A stretch of DNA of 64,000 nt from Streptomyces abyssomicinicus (lineage in GTDB: Bacteria; Actinomycetota; Actinomycetes; Streptomycetales; Streptomycetaceae): assembly GCF_008974245.1 (NCBI RefSeq), contig NZ_BBZI01000013.1:242362-306361 (forward strand), read 5' to 3'. The translations under genes and the position numbers were made by a program. This document shows positions 40,437-51,175 of the stretch, piece after piece; the stretch's first letter is position 1, and every line of letters begins with the position of its first letter. The notes under the pieces are model-generated. The model ran no database searches, was not told where the DNA came from, and worked only from the letters and a program-made list of their open reading frames with translations.

Positions 40437-40551
40437 CGCCGTATGCGCGACCCCACGCCCCGCCACCCCGGCGGCCGCCGCCCCGTGGCGACCGGGAGGT
40501 AGAACGACCGCACCGTCACGCCGCCGGCCCGCAGGAAGGGGTCGAGCCCCC

Positions 40552-41055
40552 TCAGGGACCCGCCTCAACCGCCACGCACCGCCACCGCCGGTCCTCTCCC
40601 CGCTCCAGCCGGAACGCCAGCGCCCGCACCCTGTCCCCCGCCCCCACCCGCACGAACACCTCGAGCGCCCCCGCCCGCGCCACGTAGTACCCGATGTCCC
40701 GCACCACCGGCCGCACCCCGCCCCGCGTCCGCAGCACGCCCCGTTCCGCCAGCCGCGCCAGGTCGTCGTACGCCCGCCCCACCGTGTGCCGCAGCATCGA
40801 GTGCACCGGCAGCTGCCCGCTCAGCACCCCCACCAGCCGTTCCGCGAACACATCCGTCGGCCGCGCCGGCGGCGGCACCGCCACCCGCGCACCCGCACCC
40901 GCCCCCGCTCCGGCGCCACCCGGCCGCCGCGCGTCCCTCCGCCCCGGCGGCCTCCTCCGCCCGGCCGCCCCGGGCCGCTCCCCCACCGCGGTCCGCTCCC
41001 CCACGCCGACCGGCCCACCCGACCCGCTCCGCACCCTCGTCATGACCTTGTTCAC
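40552..41055 (-). CDS. Rv3235-family protein
   Basis: A 167-residue protein from the GTG at 41055 (GGGGA seven bases upstream); an in-frame ATG at 41043 would remove four residues. The N-terminal half (about 1-70) is basic and Pro/Gly/Ala-rich, probably disordered. The conserved C-terminal domain (PTDVFAERLVGVLSGQLPVH, RHTVGRAYDDLARLAERGVL, DIGYYVARAGALEVFVRV, RWRCVAVEAG) matches the actinobacterial Rv3235 family as I remember it, which lies near secA in mycobacteria too. No signal peptide or TM. Biochemical function unknown. It is divergent from the DUF6912-like gene. Confidence 0.75.
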   Translation of the reverse strand: MNKVMTRVRSGSGGPVGVGERTAVGERPGAAGRRRPPGRRDARRPGGAGAGAGAGARVAVPPPARPTDVFAERLVGVLSGQLPVHSMLRHTVGRAYDDLARLAERGVLRTRGGVRPVVRDIGYYVARAGALEVFVRVGAGDRVRALAFRLERGEDRRWRCVAVEAGP

Positions 41056-41352
41056 GCACACATCCCCGTTCCGCGAGTGACACATACCGGCGAGTAACCC
41101 CGCTGTGGATCTTGTAGAGCGGTCCGCACCCACCGCCAAAGACCGACACGAGCCCGCGCCCCGTCCCCACGGTTCACCTATCAGGCCCAATCCGCCCCGT
41201 CGGCCCGGTGGCCGCACGGCCCCGACGGCGAACAGGACGGTCCGCACCCCTCGCCCACCGCCGCCCCACCCCACCCCGAAAGGGGACCGCCCCCGTACCC
41301 CGCACGTATCCTGAGCTGACCCACCCGTCCCCGACCGAAAGCGGCGGCCCGC
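41056..41352. other. Divergent spacer, Rv3235-like / DUF6912-like genes
   Basis: 297 bp with no gene. AT content rises at 41080-41120 (GACACATACCGG and GATCTTGTAGAG), where a promoter for the leftward gene is plausible. ACCGAAAGCGGCGGCCCGC precedes the rightward ATG. No clear palindromic operator is seen. Confidence 0.4.
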
Positions 41353-41880
41353 ATGCGCGTCTACGTACCCCTGACCCTCCCCGGGCTCGCCGAGGCGTAC
41401 CGGACGGGCGAACTGGGCGCCGCCCGCGTCACCGCGTACGCCGCCACCCCCGCGCTGAGCGACTGGTACGAGTCGCAGGACTCGGAGGAACTGGAGTACG
41501 CCGCCCTCGGCCTCGCCGCGCACGCCTCGCTGCGCCTGCTGGCCGCGGACCCCGCCGCGCCCCGCCGCCGGGTCGTCGTCGCGGTGGACGTGGCGGACCG
41601 CGCCGTGGACCTGTCGCCCGCGGAGATGGGCGAGGCCCTCGTCCCCGGCCCGCTCCGCCTCGCCAAGGCGGCCGCCGTGCACGTCGACGCCGGGGAGGCG
41701 GAGCGGGACGTCACCGCCGCCGCGGCCGCCCTGGACGCCGCCGACAAGGACGACGCCGACGCGCTGGACACCGTGGACCTGGCCGACGACCACGACCTGC
41801 TGTGGTTCGCCACCCAGGAGATTCCCGCCCTGATCGACGCCGGCACGGGCGGCGAGGGCGAGGAAGGCCACCCCGCGTGA
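41353..41880 (+). CDS. DUF6912-like conserved actinobacterial protein
   Basis: A 175-residue soluble protein beginning MRVYVPLTLPGLAEAYRTGE, a start shared by a conserved streptomycete family found near secA. It has alpha/beta character: RRRVVVAVDVADRAV and LRLAKAAAVHVDAGEAERDV. The C terminus is acidic (DDHDLLWFATQEIPALID). No catalytic motif is recognised. The stop overlaps the GTG of the HAD phosphatase gene (GTGA), so the two are translationally coupled and probably function together. Family assignment is from memory of the N-terminal motif. Confidence 0.8.
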   Translation: MRVYVPLTLPGLAEAYRTGELGAARVTAYAATPALSDWYESQDSEELEYAALGLAAHASLRLLAADPAAPRRRVVVAVDVADRAVDLSPAEMGEALVPGPLRLAKAAAVHVDAGEAERDVTAAAAALDAADKDDADALDTVDLADDHDLLWFATQEIPALIDAGTGGEGEEGHPA

Positions 41881-42569
41881 CCGCGATACCCCCGCCCCGC
41901 CCGCACATCGTCTGGGACTGGAACGGCACCCTCTTCCACGACCTCGACGCCACTATCCGGGCGACCAACACCGCCTTCGCCGAGGTCGGTCTGGAGCCCA
42001 TCACCCTGGAGCAGTACCGCGCGCTCTACCGCGTCCCGGTGCCCCGCTTCTACGAGCGGCTGATGGGCCGCACGCCCACCCAGGGCGAGTGGGAGGTGAT
42101 GGACGGCCTCTTCCACCACCACTACAAGGCCCACCTCAGCGCCTGCGACCTCACCGAGGGCGTCCGCGAACTGCTGCACGGCTGGCACTCGGCCGGCCGC
42201 AGCCAGTCCATCCTCAGCATGCACGGCCACGACGAACTGGTCCCGCTGGTCCACGGCTTCGGCATCGCACCGCACTTCCTGCGGATCGACGGCCGCGACG
42301 GCCCCTCCGGCGGCACCAAGGCCGAGCACATGGTCCGCCACCTCGCCGCCCTCGAAGTCCACGGCGTGCGTCCCTCGACCACCGTGGTCATCGGCGACGC
42401 CCTCGACGACGCCTTGGCCGCCCGCAGCGCGGGGGCCGGAGCGGTGCTCTACACCGGCGGCTCGCACAGCCGGGCCGGCCTGGAGGAAGCCGGCGTACCC
42501 GTCGTGGACTCGCTCACCGAGGCCGTCTCCTTGGCGGAACGTCTCGCGGTGGGCCGCGCGGCCTCCTGA
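41877..42569 (+). CDS. HAD-superfamily hydrolase (phosphatase)
   Basis: A 230-residue HAD enzyme from the GTG at 41877. Motif I reads VWDWNGTL (about 12-19), a known DxN variant in which Asp remains the nucleophile and Asn replaces the acid/base Asp. Motif II is near SQSILSMHGHDEL, the motif III Lys in GGTKAEHM, and motif IV VVIGDALDDALAA. The cap is the helical C1 type (about 30-95), as in phosphoglycolate-phosphatase relatives. It is coupled to the preceding DUF6912-like gene. The substrate is unknown; a small phosphorylated metabolite is likely. The Asn at the acid/base position suggests slow dephosphorylation or a specialised role. Confidence 0.9.
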   Translation: MTAIPPPRPHIVWDWNGTLFHDLDATIRATNTAFAEVGLEPITLEQYRALYRVPVPRFYERLMGRTPTQGEWEVMDGLFHHHYKAHLSACDLTEGVRELLHGWHSAGRSQSILSMHGHDELVPLVHGFGIAPHFLRIDGRDGPSGGTKAEHMVRHLAALEVHGVRPSTTVVIGDALDDALAARSAGAGAVLYTGGSHSRAGLEEAGVPVVDSLTEAVSLAERLAVGRAAS

Positions 42570-42710
42570 CCCGCTCCGGGCCCCGCCCCGGCGGACGGCA
42601 CCGCCCTGCGCTGCCGTCCCACCGCAGGAGGAAGCCGCCCGCCCCACGGTCCCGGCACCGAGCGGGCGCAGCTCCTCGCCCCAGCGACGCCGGCCCGACC
42701 GACCGGCCGC

Positions 42711-42750
42711 ACCGCACCGCACCGCACCGCACCGCACCGCACCGCACCGC
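42711..42750. repeat. (ACCGC)8 pentanucleotide microsatellite
   Basis: Eight perfect ACCGC units in the 390-bp spacer (42570-42959) between the convergent HAD and membrane-protein genes. The rest of the spacer is GC-rich without a credible gene. The repeat is non-coding, so length change would not shift a reading frame. Confidence 0.85.
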
Positions 42751-42959
42751 ACCGACCAAGCCGGGCCACACGCCCCGTCGACCGGTCAACGGCATCAGCG
42801 GCACCAGCGGGAGACCACTCGCCACACCGCGGCGGGCCAGAGCCGGCACGCCACCGCTCCGTGCGGTCCGCCTGGCTGCCTCACCCGCGGCGGGCCGGAC
42901 AAGCGGGCCGGACAGGCAGGCGGCCAGAAGGCGGGCCGGACGGACACCGCGCCGCGGCG

Positions 42960-43607
42960 TCAGCCGGGCAACGGCTCCTTCTCCCGGCGGCCCGCCACCC
43001 ACGCCGCGACACACCCGGCCGCCACCAGGTGGCACACCCCCGGCACCCACGCCCACCCGGTGAGCTGCATCGGCGGGTCCAGGGCCGAGGCCAGCAGGAA
43101 GACGGCCACCAGGTGCAGGGAACCCGCACCGGCCAGGAGACCGGCGACGAAACCGTCGTGGAAGACGAACCTCCGGCACACCAGCGCCACGGCCCCGCCC
43201 AGGGCCGACAGCGCCAGCGTGAACACGACCGCCGCGGCGAACCGGTCGGCCGCCGCCCGCGAGAGGTCCACATGGGACGAGGCGTCCCCCAGGGTCCGCA
43301 CGCCCGTCGTCACCAGCACCGCGCACACCAGGAGCAGGACACCGCAGGCGGCCAGACGCGCCCGCGGGCCCCGCGCGCCCACGGTCAGCCCCACCAGGAA
43401 CACGCACTCCACCAGCCCGGCGAAGTGCCTGACGTACTCGTACGCCACCGGATGCGTCGCACCCCGCACGTCGTCCGTCACGTACGTGATGTCGAAGCCG
43501 ACCAGCGGCATCCCGTTGAGCTGCCGGGTCCACACGAACGCGCCCGCCACAACCGCCAGCAGACACGACAGCCACACGCCTGCCCGCCACACCCCGCCGC
43601 CCGCCAT
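42960..43607 (-). CDS. Multi-pass membrane protein, unknown function
   Basis: A 215-residue hydrophobic protein from the ATG at 43607. Six TM helices are apparent: about 8-26, 62-78, 84-104, 122-143, 152-172 and 180-203. The first outside loop is polar (TRQLNGMPLVGFDITYVTDD). The C terminus is basic and cytoplasmic (GRREKEPLPG). There are no transporter or enzyme motifs I recognise. It follows the small gene at 43614-43862 by six nucleotides, so the two are probably one unit. GC and codon use match the neighbours. Confidence 0.65.
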   Translation of the reverse strand: MAGGGVWRAGVWLSCLLAVVAGAFVWTRQLNGMPLVGFDITYVTDDVRGATHPVAYEYVRHFAGLVECVFLVGLTVGARGPRARLAACGVLLLVCAVLVTTGVRTLGDASSHVDLSRAAADRFAAAVVFTLALSALGGAVALVCRRFVFHDGFVAGLLAGAGSLHLVAVFLLASALDPPMQLTGWAWVPGVCHLVAAGCVAAWVAGRREKEPLPG

Positions 43608-43613
43608 GACGCG

Positions 43614-43862
43614 TCAGGCCGACAGCGGCCGCACGGTCTGCCACCGCACCGCCGCAGGACCGGCCACCCGCACCGCGGTGGACCCCGACACCGCCACCGG
43701 GCACCCCCGTGGCACCCGCACCCGCACCCACACCCGCACAGCACCGGTGCTCAGGTCACGGCCGGGCTGCCCGTTCCGGCTCGCCCGGCAGGCGGCGAAG
43801 TCCGACTCCCGCGGCGGCACCGCATCGGTCCGCCACGCCGCGGCCGTCCCCCGATTTGTCAT
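43614..43862 (-). CDS. Small hypothetical protein (82 aa)
   Basis: An open frame of 82 residues from the ATG at 43862 (MTNRGTAAAWRTDAVPPRES); an in-frame GTG at 43880 would add six residues. It contains two Cys (DFAACRAS, PRGCPVAV) and a Val/Arg-rich beta-like core (GAVRVWVRVRVPRG). There is no signal peptide or TM, and the ribosome-binding site is weak. Support comes from the six-nucleotide spacing to the membrane-protein gene and from the lack of an alternative gene between it and the secA terminator. It may be an unusual real gene or a chance frame. Confidence 0.4.
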   Translation of the reverse strand: MTNRGTAAAWRTDAVPPRESDFAACRASRNGQPGRDLSTGAVRVWVRVRVPRGCPVAVSGSTAVRVAGPAAVRWQTVRPLSA

Positions 43863-43916
43863 GGACCGCAGAATAGCCACCGCCCAGGTGGCCGCGTGCC
43901 GGAACGGCGAACGCGA

Positions 43917-43947
43917 AGGGGCCGGGCGCTGTCCGCGCCCGGCCCCT
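43917..43947 (-). terminator. Hairpin terminator after secA
   Basis: A 13-bp perfect stem (43917-43929 AGGGGCCGGGCGC with 43935-43947) and a 5-nt loop, 50 nt beyond the secA stop. Confidence 0.85.
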
Positions 43948-43996
43948 GTCGTCCACCACGGTCGTTCACCGCTTCGCCGTCACCGGCCCGCGGCCG

Positions 43997-46807
<2,811 letters not shown>

Positions 46808-47121
46808 GGGGGCTGGTCTCCTTGCCGGTCGGGCCTGGGACGGTCGCTTGCTGGTACTCGCTTACCAAATACGTGTGAGCAACGGCCATCGTATGCGAGG
46901 ACCCCGCCACGCCGGGAGGTCTGGCTTCGCCCCGGTGGAGCGGAGAACTCCGCGGCGGACGGCCGCCGTGAGCTGCTCCCAACAGGACACAACGTGTGGG
47001 AGCGTCCGATAGTGCCGCGCGAGGTGACCGAATTGCCGGGAACCTCCGCCTCTCGGACCGCGATATCACTGTGGGCGAAAATCTGCTGGCCACCCACCGG
47101 CCCGGACCGCACAATCGGGCG
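46808..47121. other. Divergent promoter region secA / GNAT gene
   Basis: 314 bp without a gene. The stretch 46850-46905 is clearly less GC-rich (TACTCGCTTACCAAATACG, complement TTGGTAAGC) and lies just upstream of the secA ribosome-binding site, so it is the likely secA promoter. Around 47030-47100 a second AT-richer patch (CGATATCACTGTGGGCGAAA) precedes the acetyltransferase gene. Confidence 0.5.
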
Positions 47122-47745
47122 ATGGAGCCGGTCACCCTCACCACCGAACGCCTGATCCTGCGCCCGCTCGGCCCCGCCGACGCGGGGGCCGTCTTCGCGG
47201 CCTGCCAGGACCCGGAGATCCAGTACTGGACCACCGTGCCCTCGCCCTACCTCGCCGAGCACGCGCGGGGATTCGTCCGGGAGATGGTGCCCCAGGGCTG
47301 GGCCGGCGACACCGAGTACACCTTCGGCGCCTTCCTCGCCGACGAGGACGGCGACGGCGACGGCGGGCACGGCGACGGCGGACACCGCGACGGTGACGGC
47401 GGGCACGGCGACGGCGGTGCGCGGGCCGAGGGCCCACTGGTGGCCTGCCTGGGTCTGATGAGTCGCGGCCCGGGCGTCCTGGAACTCGGCTTCTGGTCCG
47501 TGAAGGAGCACCGGGGCCGCGGCCTGGTGACCGAGGCGGCCCGCGCCCTGTGCCGTTGGGGTCTCACCGACCGGCAGGCCGCCCGCGTCGAATGGCGTGC
47601 GGAGGTCGGCAACACGGCATCCCGCGCGGTCGCCGACCGCTGCGGTTTCGTGCAGGAGGGCACCCTGCGCCAGGCCCTGTTCAGCCGGGGCGGCCAGCGG
47701 GACGCCTGGATCGCCTCCCTGATCCCCTCGGACCTGTCCGGCTGA
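47122..47745 (+). CDS. GNAT-family N-acetyltransferase
   Basis: A 207-residue acetyltransferase of the RimJ/RimL type from the ATG at 47122. It has the start LTTERLILRPLGPADAGAVF, the acetyl-CoA loop EHRGRGLVTEAARAL (Q/RxxGxG/A) and the C-terminal pattern WRAEVGNTASRAVADRCGF with GTLRQALFSRGGQRDAW. Between the second and third strands (about residues 74-98) is a Gly/Asp/His-rich insertion (GDGGHGDGGHRDGDGG) encoded by a GGCGAC-type repeat at 47341-47418, probably a disordered loop. The stop codon lies inside a three-copy tandem repeat. The substrate (ribosomal protein N terminus or small amine) cannot be told. Confidence 0.92.
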   Translation: MEPVTLTTERLILRPLGPADAGAVFAACQDPEIQYWTTVPSPYLAEHARGFVREMVPQGWAGDTEYTFGAFLADEDGDGDGGHGDGGHRDGDGGHGDGGARAEGPLVACLGLMSRGPGVLELGFWSVKEHRGRGLVTEAARALCRWGLTDRQAARVEWRAEVGNTASRAVADRCGFVQEGTLRQALFSRGGQRDAWIASLIPSDLSG

Positions 47746-47794
47746 TCCCCCCGGACCTGTCGGGCTGATCCCCGGACCTGTCGGGCTGATCCCC
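47729..47794 (+). repeat. Three tandem 21-23-bp repeats across the GNAT stop codon
   Basis: Copies at 47729-47750, 47752-47772 and 47773-47794 share CGGACCTGTCSGGCTGATCC. The first copy encodes the last residues (DLSG) and the stop of the acetyltransferase; the later copies repeat the same coding ending downstream. The array looks like a recent slippage expansion of the gene's 3' end. Confidence 0.88.
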
Positions 47795-47837
47795 GTGCCG
47801 GGGAACGGCTGTCGGCGGGGCCCTCTAGGGTGCCTCC

Positions 47838-49046
47838 ATGGCCGTCATGTCTGCGCGTTCTCGTCCCCGCCCGGTAGCCGAGCTCTCCGCCGACGAGGCC
47901 AGGCGCACGGCCCTGCGCGCCCAGGGGCTGCTGGGCGCCCCGGACCGCCGCGGCGGCGTCCGCGGCATCCTCCGCCACCTCGGCGCGGTCCAGCTGGACA
48001 CCATCTCCGTACTGGCCCGCTCCCACGAGCTCGTCCCCTACGCCCGCCTGGGCGCCGTCGGCCGCGGGCCCGTGGAGTCGGCGTACTGGAGCAAGGACCG
48101 CGACGGCCGCCCCCACTCCTTCGAGTACTGGTCGCACGCCGCCTGCGTCCTGCCCATCGAGGAGTGGCCGCACTTCGCCTTCCGCCGCCGCGCCTACCGC
48201 TCCCGTCCGCACTGGAACCACGAACTGCCCCAGGGCGCCTACGAGCAGGTGATCGAGCAGCTGCGCGCGGAGGGGCCGCTGACCGCCACCGAACTCGGCG
48301 GCGCGAAGCGCACCTCCGAGTGGTGGGACTGGTCCGCCTCCAAGGTCGCGGTGGAACGGGCCCTGATGTACGGCGAGGTCGTCTGCGTCGAGCGGCGCGG
48401 CTGGAAGCGCGTCTACGACCTGGCCGAACGCGCCGTCCCCGGCGACCTGCTCCACGACGACGTGGACGACACCGAGTGCGTGCGCCGCCTGGTCGTGCAG
48501 GCCGGCCGCGCCCTGGGCGTCGGTACCCGTTCCGACATCGCGGACTACCACCGGCTGAAGGGGGACCAGGTCGACGCGGTGATCGAGGGCTCGGGCCTGG
48601 TGCCGGTCACCGTCGAGGGCTGGGGCGGCCGCCCGGCCTGGGCCGACCCGCAGGCCCTGGCCACCGCGCCGCGCGGCCGCCACCGCACCACACTGCTCTC
48701 GCCGTTCGACTCCCTGATCTGGGAACGCGCCCGCACGGAGCGGATCTTCGGCTTCACGCACCGGCTGGAGGCGTACGTGCCCAGGCCGAAGCGGGTGTAC
48801 GGCTACTTCGCCATGCCGGTGCTGGCGGGCGGGCGGCTGGTCGCCCGGGTCGACCCCGCACGCAGCGGCCGCACCCTGGTGGCCCGGCAGGTGACGATGG
48901 AGAACCGCCGCGCGGTGCCGGACGTCGCCCGGGCACTGGTCGAGGCGGCGAGCTGGGTCGACTGCGCCGACGTCCGGGTGGAACGGATGGACCCGCCCGA
49001 GCTGCGCGACGCCCTGGTCGCCGAACTGGACGCCCTCACGGCCTGA
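47838..49046 (+). CDS. YcaQ/AlkZ-family winged-helix DNA glycosylase
   Basis: A 402-residue member of the HTH_42 family, whose characterised members (AlkZ, YcaQ/AlkX) unhook DNA interstrand crosslinks or bulky alkyl adducts. The diagnostic QxD motif is present in LGAVQLDTISV (about 49-59; Gln and Asp separated by Leu), as in the YcaQ subgroup rather than the QxQ of AlkZ. Other landmarks: SHELVPYARLG, YWSHAACVLPIEEW, EWWDWSASKVAVERALMYGE, a winged-helix region and PFDSLIWERARTERIFGF. Start is the ATG at 47838; the ATG at 47850 is also possible. Single gene with its own short leader. It may protect against endogenous or self-made genotoxins (inference). Confidence 0.92.
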   Translation: MAVMSARSRPRPVAELSADEARRTALRAQGLLGAPDRRGGVRGILRHLGAVQLDTISVLARSHELVPYARLGAVGRGPVESAYWSKDRDGRPHSFEYWSHAACVLPIEEWPHFAFRRRAYRSRPHWNHELPQGAYEQVIEQLRAEGPLTATELGGAKRTSEWWDWSASKVAVERALMYGEVVCVERRGWKRVYDLAERAVPGDLLHDDVDDTECVRRLVVQAGRALGVGTRSDIADYHRLKGDQVDAVIEGSGLVPVTVEGWGGRPAWADPQALATAPRGRHRTTLLSPFDSLIWERARTERIFGFTHRLEAYVPRPKRVYGYFAMPVLAGGRLVARVDPARSGRTLVARQVTMENRRAVPDVARALVEAASWVDCADVRVERMDPPELRDALVAELDALTA

Positions 49047-49144
49047 GCCACGTCCGCGGGTGAGGGTGAGGCCGCGGGGCGAGACCGCGGGCGGGGGCGG
49101 GACCGGGGCCCGGCATCCGGCCCGCGAACCCCGGGGACTCGGAG

Positions 49145-49891
49145 TCAGCGGATCTCGAGGATCTTCTCCCGCATCGCGTAGACCACGGCCTCCATCCTGG
49201 AGTGCAGCTGAAGCTTCTCCAGGATGTTGCGCACGTGGTTCTTCACGGTGTTCTCGGAGATGAACAGCTCCTTGGCGATGTCCCGGTTGTTCATCCCGGT
49301 GGCGACCAGCTTGAGGACCTCAAGCTCACGGTCGGTGAGCCGCGGCGCCGGCACCAGCCGCCGCTCGTCGGTGCGCTGGATCATCGACTTGAACTCGGTG
49401 AGCAGCTTGGAGGCCATCGAGGGGCTGATCTGGGACTGCCCGTCGGCGACCGCGCGGATCGCGGTGGACACCTCGTCGGTGGAGATCTCCTTGAGGAGGT
49501 AGCCCGTGGCGCCGGCCTTGATGGCGTCGTAGAGGTCGGCCTCCTCGTCGCTTATCGTCAGCATGATGATCTTGGCGCTGGGGGCGACCTCCTTGATCGA
49601 GGTGCAGGCCTCGATACCGCCGCGGCGCGGCATGCGGACGTCCATCAGGACGATGTCGGGGAGCAGGTCGGCCGCCTTGTCCACGGCCTCCGCGCCGTCA
49701 CCGGCCTCACCGACCACCTGGATGTCCTCCTCGGCGGCCAGCACGATCTCCAGGCCTCGCCGGAAGAGCGCGTGATCGTCCACCACCAGGACCCGGATGG
49801 GCTCCTCGCGCCCTCCGGCCGCGGCCGGCTCGGTGCCGGGCATGCTGTCGCCGGCGCCCCCGTCCCGCATCGGTCCGAAGGTGTCCGCCAT
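49145..49891 (-). CDS. NarL/FixJ-type response regulator
   Basis: A 248-residue two-component regulator from the ATG at 49891 (GGGGGAGGAACG before it). After a 30-residue Gly/Ala-rich N terminus comes a receiver domain with acidic pocket VVDDH (about 36-40) and phosphoacceptor Asp in VLMDVRMP (about D84), Thr in MLTISD and Lys in LLKEIS. The LuxR-type HTH domain is at about 183-243 (LTDRELEVLKLVATGMNNRD, ISENTVKNHVRNILEKLQ). No histidine kinase gene is adjacent, so it is an orphan in this window. It lies downstream of hpf on the same strand but after a hairpin, so is probably separately transcribed. Confidence 0.95.
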   Translation of the reverse strand: MADTFGPMRDGGAGDSMPGTEPAAAGGREEPIRVLVVDDHALFRRGLEIVLAAEEDIQVVGEAGDGAEAVDKAADLLPDIVLMDVRMPRRGGIEACTSIKEVAPSAKIIMLTISDEEADLYDAIKAGATGYLLKEISTDEVSTAIRAVADGQSQISPSMASKLLTEFKSMIQRTDERRLVPAPRLTDRELEVLKLVATGMNNRDIAKELFISENTVKNHVRNILEKLQLHSRMEAVVYAMREKILEIR

Positions 49892-50045
49892 CGTTCCTCC
49901 CCCATGAGGCTGAGGCCTGTTCCTCCCCGCCGCCGGTCAACACGTGGCGGTGAACAGCCCGTTGGGCCGTGTGGCCATGATTCCATGCCCGGACCGGCGA
50001 TGAGCCGACCGCAGCACCGCGCCCGGTCGCACGGGGGCGCATAAC

Positions 50046-50088
50046 GGTGCCCCTGAGGGCGCATTCGCACGCACCCACCAGGGGCACC
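50046..50088 (-). terminator. Hairpin after hpf
   Basis: Ten-base arms GGTGCCCCTG (50046-50055) and CAGGGGCACC (50079-50088) enclose a 23-nt loop, 18 nt beyond the hpf stop on the minus strand. Confidence 0.6.
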
Positions 50089-50105
50089 ACCGGCACCTGC
50101 GGACG

Positions 50106-50804
50106 TCAGCCGCCGAGCGTCCCGCCCGCGTCCGGGGAGGGCTCGCCGTTGACCACCATCGGGTCGGTGCGCAGGTGGATCACGCCGTAGTCGTAGGCGT
50201 GCCGCCGGTAGACGACGCTGGGTTCCTTCGTCTCGGAGTCCACGAAGAGGTAGAAGTCGTGGCCGACCAGCTCCATCTCGTAGAGCGCCTGGTCGAGGCT
50301 CATGGGGGCGGCCACGTGGTTCTTCTCGCGGACCACGAGGGGTCCTTCGCCCTGGACCTCCAGGGAGCCGATCCGCTTGGTCGGCACCGCCTCCGTCTCC
50401 TCGTAGGACGGCACCACCGCGCCGTTGGCGTCCAGGGTGGCGGCGTCCGGCACGTGGCTGGCCACCTCGGCGGCCGGGACCCGGCCCACGCCGCGCCGCG
50501 TGTAGCGCTTGTCGTGCTCCTTGCGCAGCCGCGCGCTCAGCTTCTCCGCCGCCAGGTCGAGCGCGGCGTACGGGTCGGCGGCGGACGCCTCCGCGCGGAT
50601 CACCGGACCGCGGGAACGGAGCGTGATCTCGACCCGGTCCTTGCGGTCGGCCTGCCGCGGGTTGTGCTCCTTGGACACCTCGACGTCGAGGCTCATCACC
50701 TTGCCGTCGAGCTTCTGGATCTTCTCCAGGTTCAGCTTCTCGGCCACGTGCTTACGGAACCGCTCGGGCACCTCGGTCTTGCGGCCCTTGACGACGATGT
50801 CCAC
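50106..50804 (-). CDS. hpf: Ribosome hibernation promoting factor, long form
   Basis: Long HPF dimerises 70S ribosomes into inactive 100S particles in dormancy. From the GTG at 50804 (GGAG six bases upstream) it has 232 residues. The N-terminal HPF/RaiA domain (about 1-105) has DIVVKGRKTEVPERFRKHV and KDRVEITLRSRGPVIRAEA. A linker follows, and the C-terminal dimerisation domain (about 165-225) has MSLDQALYEMELVGHDFYLF and VVYRRHAYDYGVIHL. The domain set matches long-form HPF of actinobacteria. A 371-bp upstream region with a palindrome suggests regulated transcription. The secA-hpf-comF order is conserved in actinobacteria. Confidence 0.96.
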   Translation of the reverse strand: MDIVVKGRKTEVPERFRKHVAEKLNLEKIQKLDGKVMSLDVEVSKEHNPRQADRKDRVEITLRSRGPVIRAEASAADPYAALDLAAEKLSARLRKEHDKRYTRRGVGRVPAAEVASHVPDAATLDANGAVVPSYEETEAVPTKRIGSLEVQGEGPLVVREKNHVAAPMSLDQALYEMELVGHDFYLFVDSETKEPSVVYRRHAYDYGVIHLRTDPMVVNGEPSPDAGGTLGG

Positions 50805-51119
50805 GCAGAACTCCGTTCCCGGATCGCCCGCCTCACCGGCGGAACCTCTCCCAATCGCACCAGGTTCCGGATGACCACCGGAACCTCGGACTCGGTGACT
50901 CCACCTCCTCCTCCCCCACGGGTGCGTCACCCATCCCGGGGAGGGCCGGGACGGGCAGGAAATCCCGTGGCTCGGCATTGCGACAAGAGGGGCATGGCCT
51001 GCGCCTTTTCCCTCACTACCGAACATATCTCGCCCGGCGCGATGTCGTCACCCGTTAACGCCACTTACCTCCGTTCCGGTGAATTAACCCTGTCCATATC
51101 CGCAGCTCACCGCCAGTTC

Positions 51120-51136
51120 GGTTGACTGTTTCAACC
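51120..51136. promoter_or_regulatory. Inverted repeat in the AT-rich region upstream of hpf
   Basis: GGTTGA-5 nt-TCAACC. It lies in the 50805-51175 spacer between the comF-like stop and hpf, in the AT-richest part of this neighbourhood (51060-51180). It could be an operator for hpf or a weak terminator for the comF-like gene. The rest of the spacer shows no gene. Confidence 0.35.
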
Positions 51137-51175
51137 AACTCCCGGGCATTCGAAGAATTTCAATCGGTTCCGGTT

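Noticed and set aside
42711..42750. Phase-variation switch at the ACCGC microsatellite
   Set aside because: The repeat lies in a spacer between convergent genes, not in a promoter or coding frame, so length changes are unlikely to switch expression.
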